From Phoronis australis (taxonomy: Eukaryota; Phoronida; Phoronidae): a DNA stretch of 24,847 bases. The notes under the pieces were generated by a model. That model was not told the origin of the DNA. It saw only the letters and a program-made list of their open reading frames with translations, and ran no database searches. How positions within the stretch are numbered: position 1 is the first letter of the stretch; each line of letters starts with the position of its first letter. The stretch is from the NCBI GenBank assembly GCA_002633005.1, contig NMRA01000009.1:3459-28305 (forward strand), read 5' to 3'. This document shows positions 1 through 9,298 of the stretch, piece by piece. Both the position numbers and the translations under genes were made by a program.

Positions 1-252
1 ATCATCAATATAATGTACATGATGCTTACAACTGAGTGTATCATCAATATAATGTACATGATGCTTACAACTGAGTGTATCATCAATATAATGTACATGA
101 TGCTTACAACTGAGTGTATCATCAATATAATGTACATGATGCTTACAACTGAGTGTATCATCAATATAATGTACATGATGCTTACAAGTGAGTGGATCAT
201 CAATATAATGTACATGATGCTTACAACTGAGTGTATCATCAATTTTAACTAG
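1..252. repeat. 39-bp minisatellite, about 6 copies, cut by window edge
   Basis: A 39-bp unit beginning atcatcaatataatgtacat is repeated head to tail about six times from base 1. Copies are almost identical; the fifth carries two substitutions (acaagtgagtgg). The unit is a multiple of three, so it reads open as a 13-residue repeat, but this follows from the period and is not evidence of a gene. The array continues to the left of the window. Confidence 0.95.
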
Positions 253-554
253 CAGGAATCCGGTGCTGGAGACAAACTTAATTTTACCCCGTCAGTGAAT
301 AACTCGGTAATGTGGCTTTCCATAATGTGTTCCTGAGGGAAGTGAAACAGTATACATTTTGTTTTGTCAACGTTAAGTGATACCTTATTAGTTGAGAGCC
401 ATTTAGACAGCTTAATTGTTTAATTCATTGTTACATTACCATTCACTGAGTTTCTTTGATTTAAAAATTTATCTCAAATTGCTCCTTACTTTGACATCAT
501 TTCTCAGTGGATTTTCCAAGATCTGACACTGAGTTACCTATTCGTTGAGACCTG
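253..554. other. Non-coding flank including left part of a dispersed element
   Basis: No supportable gene. From about 450 it resembles the left end of the dispersed TIR-type family seen elsewhere (ctttgattta, then tctcaaattgctccttact), and it ends in gttgagacc just before the next minisatellite. Confidence 0.5.
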
Positions 555-975
555 ATGCTCAGCGAGGTGTGACGCCGGCCTTGACCATGCTCAGCGAGGT
601 GTGACGCCTTGATCATGCTCAGCGAGGTGTGACGCCTTGATCATGCTCAGCGAGGTGCGACGCCTTGACAATGCTCAACGAGGTGTGACGCCTTCATGCT
701 CAGCGAGGTGACGCCTTGCCCATGCTCAGCGAGGTGTGACGCCCAGTTGACCATGCTCAGCGAGGTGTGACGCCCAGTTGACCATGCTCAGCGAGGTGTG
801 ACGCCCAGTTGACCATGCTCAGCGAGGTGTGACGCCTTGACCATGCTCAGCGAGGTGTCACGACAAACGAATCGTTAGTTATATCGAAGCTCATAAATCA
901 CCTTTTGATTTGACTAAGCGGCCTTACGAAACCAATTTCACAACGCTAAGTGTTTTAAATCAAAAGTTTATGACG
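450..975. mobile_element. Dispersed TIR-type element, copy 1, expanded by a minisatellite
   Basis: The left edge (tttctttgattta, then tctcaaattgctccttact) matches the start of the copies at 7229 and 18775. The right side contains cttttgattt near 903 and ttaaatcaaaag near 956, which are inverted versions of the same terminal motif. Most of the interior is the 27-31-bp minisatellite. No transposase is encoded, so this would be a non-autonomous element. The boundaries are approximate and the copy is the most diverged of the set. Confidence 0.45.
555..864. repeat. 27-31-bp minisatellite, 11 copies
   Basis: Eleven copies of a core atgctcagcgaggtgtgacg are separated by variable spacers (ccttgatc, cccagttgacc and similar), giving unit lengths of about 24-31 bp. 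Copies 7-9 share the longer cccagttgac spacer, which suggests a recent local expansion within an older array. Confidence 0.93.
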
Positions 976-1736
976 GGTAAACGTCTTTCATTATCATTTG
1001 AGAAATCAGACACATAACCCCAGACCATAAAACAAAATATAATTATCGGGTTTGTGCTCAGGCTTGAAGCTCACACCAACTCGACAAGGCTAATGTAATG
1101 CACCAGCGGCAACGCGTCAGTCAAGAAGATTCGTGCCAATCAGCATTTTCACGAAAGACGTCGCTCTAGTCGGTTGGCGACTGGTCTTACACGCAGTGTT
1201 GGCTTACGTAGTAAATGGCCAATCAGACAATAACAAAGTTGATGTGCCTGTGGCAGCTGGGTTGACACCTGTCGTTAATCCGGCAAAGTTGCTTGCCTGG
1301 AGAGCGGCTTGTGTTAGGTGATATGCACTTTTCGCCTTATCACACGTTTTTAATAACTTAAACGTTTTATAACCGTCGTTTATAAAGCACGGAAAAGTTC
1401 GTATTTATGCATCTAGGTCCTCCGACTGGAATTTGCGACTTTAAAAATTGAGAAAAAAACATACTCGGTGTTGATTCTACAGTGAACGAAATATTTGATT
1501 TTTTGTAGTTATAACCTGCCTTTCCTATCTTTTCTCAGTTGACAAAAACTACTTTGCTACATAGCTTGTTTAGCTGGCCGCACGCTTGGCCTATGCGTTT
1601 ATTTATACTGTTTACGTACGTCCCGCACTGGCTTGCAGTTGCATGTTGTGTTCATTGTAGTTTTTTCATTTTTATATTTATTTTACAACTCAAAAGCATT
1701 TGTCATATATTTTTCTCGTCTCTCGTAATGACCGTC
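976..1736. other. No supportable gene
   Basis: The stretch has short open frames only (the longest is 62 codons, at 1133-1321), without splice context or a recognisable protein pattern. Nothing else stands out. Confidence 0.6.
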
Positions 1737-1829
1737 TTAGTTACAGTTCCTTAGTTACAGTTCCTTAGTTACAGTTCCTTGGTTACAGTTCCTTAGTTAC
1801 AGTTCCTTAGTTACAGTTCCTTAGTTACA
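1737..1829. repeat. 14-bp tandem repeat, about 6.6 copies
   Basis: The unit ttagttacagttcc is repeated head to tail. One copy has ttgg in place of ttag and the last copy is degenerate. Confidence 0.95.
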
Positions 1830-1979
1830 CGTCACTCTCTCTTTTTTGTTTCGAACTAATTGAAGTAGTTTAGGTTCCAGTTTTAGTTCTTAGTCTCTTA
1901 CCGGTAGGGCCTGTGTCCTCTACGCACTGACTCGGTTTAAATATTTCATTTACAGACACCTGTTTGAGTTTGATATTGG

Positions 1980-1985
1980 TTTATT
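1980..1985 (-). promoter_or_regulatory. Polyadenylation signal AATAAA, minus strand
   Basis: Plus-strand tttatt reads AATAAA on the minus strand and lies 7 nt after the TAG stop of the minus-strand exon at 1993-2139. This position supports a transcript 3' end, although the hexamer also occurs by chance in AT-rich DNA. Confidence 0.4.
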
Positions 1986-1992
1986 TGCCATG

Positions 1993-2139
1993 CTATTCAC
2001 ACCGATCTGTCGTTTCGTTTTTTGTACTATCTTCCCAAATTTTCCAGGCCTCTGATAAACGGCGCATCACTTGATTCGCCTCCTTTTCCGCTGCACGTCG
2101 CTCGCATTGTGCTTGAGTAATGATTTCTGTATATTGCTC
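1993..2139 (-). CDS. Probable 3'-terminal exon of an unidentified minus-strand gene
   Basis: On the minus strand a pyrimidine-rich acceptor (tttcaatttctag) is followed by 48 open codons in phase 0, ending in TAG. The peptide is highly charged and helix-prone. It starts EQYTEIITQAQ, carries ERRAAEKEANQ and two tryptophans in AWKIWED, and ends TTDRCE. The composition resembles the coiled tail of a cytoplasmic protein rather than random translation. AATAAA follows the stop almost at once. I do not recognise the family. Upstream exons would lie at higher coordinates on the minus strand; none could be linked, and the Ig-domain gene at 3179-4069 has its own stop and polyadenylation signal. This could still be a chance open segment. 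Confidence 0.35.
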   Translation of the reverse strand, partial: EQYTEIITQAQCERRAAEKEANQVMRRLSEAWKIWEDSTKNETTDRCE

Positions 2140-2429
2140 CTAGAAATTGAAATGAATCCAAAAATGTGTTTGGATGAGTTGGGCTTTGTATTCTTGTCTT
2201 GTTGTTTATGACCAGAATTGTGTCTCGTAAACGCAAAAATGTTACCAGCAAATTTAGCTTGTGTGGTCACGTGGTTCCCGTGAAATGCATGGCGATATCT
2301 TACGGAGTCTTTTGTTTGTATTTCCACGAGGTTGCCGCGTTTACGGAACTCTGTCACGACTCCATTCATTTGGCTCGGACCTGACCGGCCATAATGCACA
2401 GAACATGATAATGATCTCATCCAATGACT

Positions 2430-2509
2430 ACCTGTCACTTCTTTACGAGACCTGTCACTTCTTTACGAGACCTGTCAGTTCTTTATGATACCTGTCAGTT
2501 CTTTATGAG
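2430..2509. repeat. 20-bp tandem repeat, 4 copies
   Basis: Four units of the form acctgtcacttctttacgag occur in tandem. Copies 1-2 are identical, and copies 3-4 share the variant cagttctttatga, so the array is two pairs. Confidence 0.95.
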
Positions 2510-2660
2510 TAGGTATCATTTTATCAGTACGTAAGTAAGTCAAGTGAAAAGATGATAGGACGGCCGAGGCGACAGATTCCACAAGTCTTTTGAAATTCAT
2601 CTAATAAATTTGACTCCAATCGGTGAAATTGTTCAGCAGCTGTAACGACGCGTAATGACG

Positions 2661-2789
2661 CCGTTATTATCAATCGGCCCTACTATGTTTGTTATGAATC
2701 AAGCCGTTATTATCAATCGGCCCTACTATGTTTGTTATGAATCAAGCCGTTATTATCAATCGGCCCTACTATGTTTGTTATGAATCAAG
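2661..2789. repeat. 43-bp tandem repeat, 3 identical copies
   Basis: Three consecutive 43-bp units begin ccgttattatcaatcggccc and end gttatgaatcaag. They look identical by eye, which suggests a recent duplication. Confidence 0.95.
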
Positions 2790-3113
2790 CCCCAACTTCA
2801 CAACATGCTTCACTTCAGTAGCAGACTATGCCAGATAATGTCAAATAAACAGAACTGGCATTTCAAAAAGTGCTTATGAGTTATTTCAAAGTCTACGGCT
2901 GTTTCAGACACCAGCACATGTTTCAATTTGACTGAATGAACCATAAATCACCTGTACTCTGCAAAACATCTTACAAATTTACCCTTGGCGGATAGTTCTA
3001 CTGGAATGGGAACGTGACGTGTTTTTAATGTTCCTTTTCTGTATTGTTAGAACACAGGGACATCCAAACTGACTGAAGCGTGTAAACTCTGTTTCCAGCT
3101 CTCTACGATAGCA
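2790..3113. other. No supportable gene
   Basis: Intergenic sequence between the 43-bp array and the 3' end of the Ig-domain gene. No open frame, repeat or RNA gene was recognised. Confidence 0.6.
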
Positions 3114-3119
3114 TTTATT
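3114..3119 (-). promoter_or_regulatory. Polyadenylation signal AATAAA for the Ig-domain gene
   Basis: Plus-strand tttatt reads AATAAA on the minus strand, about 60 nt downstream of the stop at 3179-3181. It supports a short 3' UTR. Confidence 0.5.
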
Positions 3120-3178
3120 ATGGTGACAATATGAATATCATTCACAGTTTCAGAATCATCAAGTGCACACTTTATCGG

Positions 3179-4069
3179 CTACAGATGCACAGACCACAAC
3201 ACAATCATTACAGTAATTATTCTAGAGTGACGTAAAGTACATCCGAACCCATATGCCACCATGGAAACACGATTGCTTCGCACCTTTTCAACGAAAGGCC
3301 GCCCGACGAGGTGGCAATAATACACATAGTGCCCACGATTAACAATGAGATTTGGATTATATAATAAAGTCAATTTTTGTGATATGTCGAATGTGCACAT
3401 GCTGTCATTTCGGCTCGCGACGATAGTTGGTCCTATTATCTCATATTTCGAAAAGTTCCGTGTAATTAATTGGGTAGGGGTAGCATTTGAAGACCCGAAG
3501 AGTGACCACCTTCTTGACCACTGGATGGACGGCGCGGGCTCCACACCTTGGGCACGACATGTGAGAACCGTAAAGTTGTTTTTGCTCACAAGAACCTTGA
3601 AAGGCACCTGTGTAACATTTCTGACGGTACATGCCGTGTCTATAGTCCAGTTCGAGTACGCTGTTGAGTAGACATTGACCCCATTGGGTATGACATCACA
3701 GCAATATGTCATTTCATCGCAAGATCTCAGCTTTTTTATATACAATGTTAGCCATATGTTACGTCTGTTTTGTCTAAATACATGCTTGATCACGAGAGAA
3801 TCTTTCCGCTTTGGTAGAAACACGGGTTCATTCCTCTGCACATCATAAGCAAAAATAAAATTGTCACTTGACGTTAGAATTGGGCATCTGCGTACCGTGA
3901 TGTTCAATACACTGTCCGATAATACATCAGATATGTTGCAATACATCGCTGAAGCATCCGTTTTGCCCAAAATTGTTGGAGGAGTTTCTAAAGTCACGAT
4001 GATGGCATCAATTGAAACAGGCAATCGCAGCAAAACTAATGTCCCACACAAAATGAGGAATATCGACAT
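3179..4069 (-). CDS. Secreted or surface protein with two immunoglobulin-like domains
   Basis: A single open frame of 296 codons. Residues 1-22 form a signal peptide (hydrophobic run FLILCGTLVLL). Ig-like domain 1 spans about 27-150: C44 pairs with C124 in a D118-x3-Y122-x-C124 pattern. Ig-like domain 2 spans about 156-270: C171, W184 in SIQW, and C252 in GHYVYYC. Eight N-glycosylation sequons (N45, N56, N140, N151, N165, N195, N205, N221) fit an extracellular protein. The tail ends in a short hydrophobic stretch (IITVMIVLW) after basic residues, like a weak GPI-anchor signal; no full membrane helix is present. The start has A at -3, and AATAAA lies about 60 nt past the stop. Such proteins usually act in adhesion or recognition; no ligand can be inferred. 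The lack of introns is unusual for an Ig gene and could mean a retrocopy. Confidence 0.75.
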   Translation of the reverse strand: MSIFLILCGTLVLLRLPVSIDAIIVTLETPPTILGKTDASAMYCNISDVLSDSVLNITVRRCPILTSSDNFIFAYDVQRNEPVFLPKRKDSLVIKHVFRQNRRNIWLTLYIKKLRSCDEMTYCCDVIPNGVNVYSTAYSNWTIDTACTVRNVTQVPFKVLVSKNNFTVLTCRAQGVEPAPSIQWSRRWSLFGSSNATPTQLITRNFSKYEIIGPTIVASRNDSMCTFDISQKLTLLYNPNLIVNRGHYVYYCHLVGRPFVEKVRSNRVSMVAYGFGCTLRHSRIITVMIVLWSVHL

Positions 4070-7000
4070 CCTCTTGTTTCAAAAAATATCCAACATGTCT
4101 GCCATTATTTGCGTGCATCTTTACGAAACGTTACGTGAGACTCAAATCGTAAACCACGTATCATACGCTTTCGCGTGTGGATTTTGCTCAAGTCTAAAAT
4201 TCATAGGCCCACTGACGCTATAGGAAATCGACTCCTTGCTCTCGTGCTTTTGTGAAAGCAAAATGTTAGCGCTAAATAAACTTCACGCTTATCACGAAAT
4301 ACCAAGCACCGCATTTGCCTTCAAACGATATAAAACTCAAAAAACAAGTTAACTGTAAATAAGAAGCAGTTGCCTTGACACCGTAACGTACGAAGCACAG
4401 GGAAATCGTTTTTGGAGCGAAATGAGCATTAGGTAGCATGTCTCTTTATTGCACGAAACGAAAGATGTTCGAGAGACACTGAATTTGAAGGTTTTTTCAA
4501 TGATAAGACAAAAGGCAACGACAAGAGGAATTAAGTTACGACTCGATAAAATGAAAACAGACGCACTTGTTCTTTTCAACAGTGTATGGGGACTAATCGA
4601 AATCGAGCTCAAAAATATTTTTGACATTCTGTGTCAGTCTACTTTTGTGCGATTTCAAGACGAGTGTTTATTATTTAAGAGCACGTTCAAAGAAAGCGGC
4701 TTAACTTCATTTTGACTTAGATCTAAGATTTGTCTCAACTTCCAAACTTTGAAACCACATCCGATAAGTTAGTCAAAATTACGGCGCGTTGAGTTTCGGA
4801 GCGCGCTGCTGAATCGACGGTTCCGGATATGAAGTTGTCCAATCTAGCCAATGGAAATATTTCGCTGCATCACGTGTTATAGATAATACGCAAAGCTAGC
4901 AGATACCCGTGTACGGCTGCCCAGCAACATACGTTTTGGTTCGTTCACGACCAAGCAACCCACAAACAAAAGTAAGTGTCAACATGCACCAAACAAAATG
5001 GAGGTTAATTAACAAAACTTAATGTGCAAAAAATTCTTGAGGCGCACACAATTATTTCGCTACTTAATCGATTTTGAACTCTACGTTAGGCGTCAGCCAG
5101 CGTCACGAGGGACAAATTAGCCAAAAACATAGCGGAAATTAAATATGCAACCTGTTTGTAAATAAGTTTTTTATAGAAGAGGCTGTAGGCACCCTCACCA
5201 GTATGCCTTCATCCGGAGGAAAATTTGTGACTACAGAAATTACAAGATTTGTGAATCTGCATTTTCCTGCAACTGTTAGTTATTAACTTGCTTCGTTGGT
5301 TTATGAAAATTGCAAGAGATAAGACATAAATAACACTCCACACGTACACTTGCCTTGTTGATTTCTTCTCACAAGCTGTGACTTTCCAAGTCATTAACGG
5401 ATTCTTTAGGTGATCTCTCTCGACTACCTGTCAATTTGGTTTTCACTTGAGAAGTCTTCGTGAACTATGGAAAAATATTGAATATTACGTCCATCCTTTG
5501 TTACGCTAGTCGCATGTTCTCAGTACTATCGTGTGGAGAATTTCTCGCTTACGCTGGTCACCGCTCTGATTCCCTAAGCCCAAGACAACTTTTACGATGC
5601 CTATTCAGCACGCCCTTTGTATTGAAGGAGATCTGAGCTAATGAAGTGGAAAGGTAATTGCTCGCATTACTGTCTCAACAATGATTGTTGTTAGTACCCC
5701 CAATTTGGTTGTCTCCGACATTTGCAGAGTTACAGCCTGCAACTCTGGAGAGTAGTTTTAACTTGGTACATTATAAATATTACAAAATGACTAAAAAGGT
5801 TAATTTGTGTTTATCTTCACAAAGGGCCACTTCCCAAAGGAACGATAAGTTTCATATTGGTTTTCTTTATTTAATTTTTAATGCTTCTGCCCACTTGTTT
5901 TTTTCTTACCGGGAACGGGTTGATAACTTTTTATCTAAGTTTTGAACTTGAAGTACCAAAACTGGTAGATTTTGATCGCCAGCTAAACTTAATTAGTTAA
6001 GTTCATTGTGAGCCCATCCCTAAATTTACCACATTACAGGTACACTAAACATTTCACGTTTCACGTGTCATTTAAGTTTAATCTTTATTAGAACTCAAAT
6101 CATAAAATATATACAAAAGTGCAAATATGGTGACAACCAAACTGAATATTTGGGATCTTTGGACAATTTCGGTGGCACTGACTATATAACTATTCTAGCT
6201 CTTTGTCAGTAATAAAAAATGAAGAGTGAGCAGAACAACTGTTTCCTGGTCAAAAATCTGGTTAAACGAGATTGAAAGAATATTAAAAATGAATCCATGT
6301 GATATTGTTAACTCTGATCAGCGTTTGTATATCCACCGAGTACATCAATACGCGCGGTAGTTTATCTTCAATCGTACCCAATGGTTGTAATTTTTAGATT
6401 ATTAGTTCATCGATTTTTAAAAATCGAAAACTGCACTTGGTTGTTGTTTTTTTTTGCAGCTGAATACCGCCGTGGTGTTCGTTTACAACGAAAATTAGCG
6501 GTTAATGCATTTTGAAAATTTGTCATTATGTAGAGTCAAAAATGTCTAAAGGGCCTTTCATACTAACGTCGGCGCGTCGATGGTTTGGGGAGTTGCGGTC
6601 AGTATGAACGTGACTTCCTTGTAAGCGTATTATTCAGGGCATCATTTACAATGCCACTCGTGGAATGCATCGCTTGTCAACTCGGATCTCACGTAGCAAA
6701 ATTCTCATAAAAGCCTGTTTTATGACTATTTGGAATAGCTATTTCAAGGCATGGCACAAATGAGTGCACGTGTATCGTAAATATACTTATGGACTCAGTG
6801 AGAAAGAATTTGTCGGATTTTCTCTGTGTGCCAGTGTTCGATACATGTAGACGGGACATATCTCCGAACGGTAAGTGAAGGCATATTTATGTGTCTGGGC
6901 TACAGGTAGACAGTACTATACCGTCTCAACTGGCAGTAGAGACGGTGGCCATCTTATAGGTCCTCCATACGTCAGAAGCTTTTCGGCGAATTATGCCTCA

Positions 7001-7138
7001 CACTACCAAAGTGATTTTGCTATAAGTACCTTTTGCGCATAGGAAACCGCTGATGTCAACTCTTCCCAGCTAGTCAAAAATTTTTTCGAACAGTTCTTCG
7101 TTCCGTTACCAACTGAAGTCGGCAACTGGCGATTTTTA
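4070..7138. other. Long stretch without supportable genes
   Basis: About 3 kb of AT-rich DNA. Opposed open frames near 4349-4715 and one at 5685-5945 have no splice signals or family pattern. A perfect 16-bp palindrome CGATTTTTAAAAATCG lies at 6411-6426. No tRNA, rRNA or array was recognised. Confidence 0.6.
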
Positions 7139-7188
7139 CACTGCTCGCGCCAGGGGATATGGCGTCACATCCCCTGGCGCGAGCAGTG
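7139..7188. repeat. Perfect 20-bp inverted repeat with 10-nt loop
   Basis: The left arm at 7139-7158 starts cactgctcgcgcc and the right arm at 7169-7188 ends ggcgcgagcagtg. They are exact reverse complements separated by atggcgtcac. The GC-rich arms stand out in AT-rich surroundings and would form a stable cruciform or RNA hairpin. No coding potential is associated. Confidence 0.95.
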
Positions 7189-7228
7189 ACGTTATTAAAG
7201 CGCATTAAAACTCTTACTTTCTGTCACA

Positions 7229-7520
7229 AATAAGTTTCAATTTAGACCACTTACTGTTACAAAGTTGGTCTCAAATTGTTCCTTACTCGCCGTCACGTGA
7301 TGACCTTGTCTCAAATTGTTCCTTACTCGCCGTCACGTGATGACCATGTCTCAATTTTTTCCTTACTCGCCGTCACGTGATGACCTTAATTGTCTCAAAT
7401 TTTTCCTTACTCGCCGTCACGTGACGATCTTGTCTCAAATTGTTCCTTACTCGCCGTCACGTGATGACATTGGTCTAGAATAATAAAGAGCTATCAGTTC
7501 TTTCCAAACCAACACATCAC
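7229..7520. mobile_element. Dispersed TIR-type element, copy 2, carrying a minisatellite
   Basis: The left end caatttagaccacttactg matches copies at 11450, 18781 and 24742, and is followed by gttggtctcaaattgttccttact as in the other copies. The interior is a 40-bp tandem array. The right side (attggtcta, then agctatcagttcttt) matches the right half of the copy at 18775-19026, but the terminal inverted repeat is missing. No protein is encoded. Confidence 0.6.
7266..7469. repeat. 40-bp minisatellite, 5 copies, each with a CACGTG core
   Basis: Five units run from gtctcaaattgttccttact to cgccgtcacgtgatgacc. The fourth has an extra ttaa and a tgacgat variant. Every unit carries gtcacgtga, so the array concentrates five E-box-like palindromes within about 200 bp. 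Confidence 0.95.
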
Positions 7521-8031
7521 ATAAAAAATTTGTAATTATGAATTTTTCTTAAGGACAAACATGCAGAAGAGATCATCGATGTTTGTATGTTGTCACACGG
7601 CAAGTTTCAAAACGGTTAATTCAGAGCATTGCAAATTTCTTCGAAAACCTTGGAAATCCAAAACCGATACATAAAAGCCAGCTTCTGTAAGAACAACTTA
7701 CTTCTGACTAAGCGCAAACATGAGACACGGGACCGTTGGTGGAGTAGGAATTCATTCTTTTGTCCAATAGAAACAATTGAAAACCCCCCTCCCGCCGCAC
7801 CCCTTAAAGGGTAATATACGAATAAATGTAGGCTTATAACTACAACTAGACATAACTGTACAGACTTTCCAACCATTTGAACAACAAAAACTTTTGAAAT
7901 GAGAGATTTTCGGATTCTTGTAGGCTTGAGGCTGCTGTGTGCTTAATTTGAGACTAAAGTCTTACCAAAACAAAAGCGAAAAGCAATGTGCATTAGAAGC
8001 TTCCGCCAGCTTTTTATAGCGGCTTCCTCTG
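7521..8031. other. No supportable gene
   Basis: Overlapping opposed open frames at 7616-7876 and 7629-7814 lack splice context or a recognisable family. Nothing else stands out. Confidence 0.55.
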
Positions 8032-8112
8032 AACTGCTTGTTATCCCAAAGCTGAAGTGGGCGGCTGCCACTTATAACTAACTGCTTGCTATCCCAAACT
8101 GAAGTGGGCGGC
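8032..8112. repeat. Imperfect direct repeat of about 34 bp, two copies
   Basis: The segments at 8032-8066 and 8079-8112 both read aactgcttg, then tatcccaaa, then ctgaagtgggcggct. They differ by a T/C change and a one-base indel, with a 12-nt spacer. Confidence 0.9.
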
Positions 8113-8278
8113 TAAACAGCCGATTGGTTCACCAGCATGCACGTGAACGCAGTTTAATGAAAGAAGTCTGTTCGAAATAAAAAAGAAATAAGCCTATGAC
8201 GTCACAGTTTTATTGGCTACTTGTTTTTCGTTAGCAAATTAAAGCTGCATTTCACCGCCGCTCCATCATGAGATTGGG

Positions 8279-8617
8279 TTGGGATGAGTATCTTAGTAGC
8301 GCTACAGCAGATAAGGTATTATGTTGGGATGAGGATCTTACTAGCGCTAGAGCAGATAGGGTATTATGTTGGAATGAGTATCTTGGTAGTGCTCCATCTG
8401 ACAGGATATTATGTTGGAATGAGTATCTTAGTAGCGCTACAGCAGATAGGGTATTATGTTAGAATAAGTATCTTAGTATCGCTCCAGCAGATAGGGTATT
8501 ATGTTGGAATAAGTATCTTAGTATCGCTACAGCAGATAGGGTATTATGTTGGAATGAATATCTTAGTATCGCTACAGCAGATAGGGTACCATTTTGGAAT
8601 GAGTATCCTAGTAGCCA
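8279..8617. repeat. 45-bp minisatellite, 7 copies plus a partial
   Basis: Units begin ttgg(a/g)atgagtatcttagt and end ggtattatg. Copies differ at a few sites (gcgctacagc versus atcgctccagc and others). The period is a multiple of three, which keeps two frames open (8268-8462 and 8284-8718). The resulting repetitive peptides are by-products of the period. Confidence 0.95.
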
Positions 8618-9001
8618 GTCTTGCTTTGTTTAGATTTTGTGTTTGTGAGCTCTTTATTGTCACAGCTCTTGTTTCCCACTGTCTTCAATGTGTAATCACC
8701 TTGAAATTGCAGTTTTAGACCTCCGAAGATTTAACCTTTATGCAATCATCCACGTTTTCCTAGGACGTGTTACTACGTTCGCACTAGCAGAGCACATAAT
8801 GATCCTAATGAAACCCACTAAACCTGTTCCTATTGTCAAACTGTACAATATGCCCTCACTTTACGTAGTACGCTCAGCAACGCAATATCCGCCTCTATGG
8901 CTTGCCGTCAACGCCGGGGCGGGCATCAATGTGGAATTGAATGTAAAATATGATTGCTGTGTAGAGGGAACCAGTTTGTGCACTTATTCGGAATGACAAT
9001 C
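8618..9001. other. No supportable gene
   Basis: An open frame at 8688-8996 (102 codons) has no family pattern, signal peptide or clear splice sites, so it is not called. Confidence 0.5.
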
Positions 9002-9298
9002 CATAGGCGGACTTAGNTGCCTGCCGCAAGCAAAATGAAACAGCAACAACGCGAAGCGTGAGGAAATATTGAGGTCAGTAAGTAAGTGTGGTAGAGGATG
9101 AGGGGGGCTCAAGACCCCAGATCGCGGGGGTATCGTGTTCCCGTTTTTTTCTAAGTCCACCGATAGATTTTGCGAACATGAAGTGTGCACATAACTGGCC
9201 CCCGCAACTTTCGGGCCGCCTGTGCATACAATGGCGCTTCGCCCAATCCCCCAAGGCAACATGTTGGGCCCCCTTATGTTATCCTAGATCCGCTACTG
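9002..9298. mobile_element. Probable hAT-like non-autonomous DNA element
   Basis: The ends form an imperfect inverted repeat: cataggcggacttag on the left, and cctagatccgctactg on the right, which reads cagtagcggatctagg on the other strand. This resembles the CAGNGGCGGATCTAG ends common in hAT-type elements. The interior is locally GC-rich with runs of G and C (ggggggctcaagacccc), unlike the flanks. It encodes no transposase. A clear 8-bp target duplication was not found, so the exact ends are uncertain. The ambiguous base at 9017 is inside. Confidence 0.5.

Noticed and set aside
13-252. 79-codon open frame with a 13-residue repeat
   Set aside because: It is the 39-bp minisatellite read in a frame; the period is a multiple of three, and there is no signal peptide, splice site or codon pattern.
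2067-2438. 123-codon minus-strand open frame
   Set aside because: No recognisable pattern. The better minus-strand reading in part of this span is the spliced terminal exon in another frame at 1993-2139.
7266-7469. Considered as a CRISPR array
   Set aside because: The whole 40-bp unit is conserved with no unique spacers, so it is a tandem minisatellite in a eukaryotic context.
8268-8718. Two long overlapping open frames with 15-residue repeats
   Set aside because: Both come from the 45-bp minisatellite, which stays open in more than one frame for that reason alone.
8688-8996. 102-codon open frame beside the hAT-like element
   Set aside because: No signal peptide, domain pattern or splice context; likely chance.
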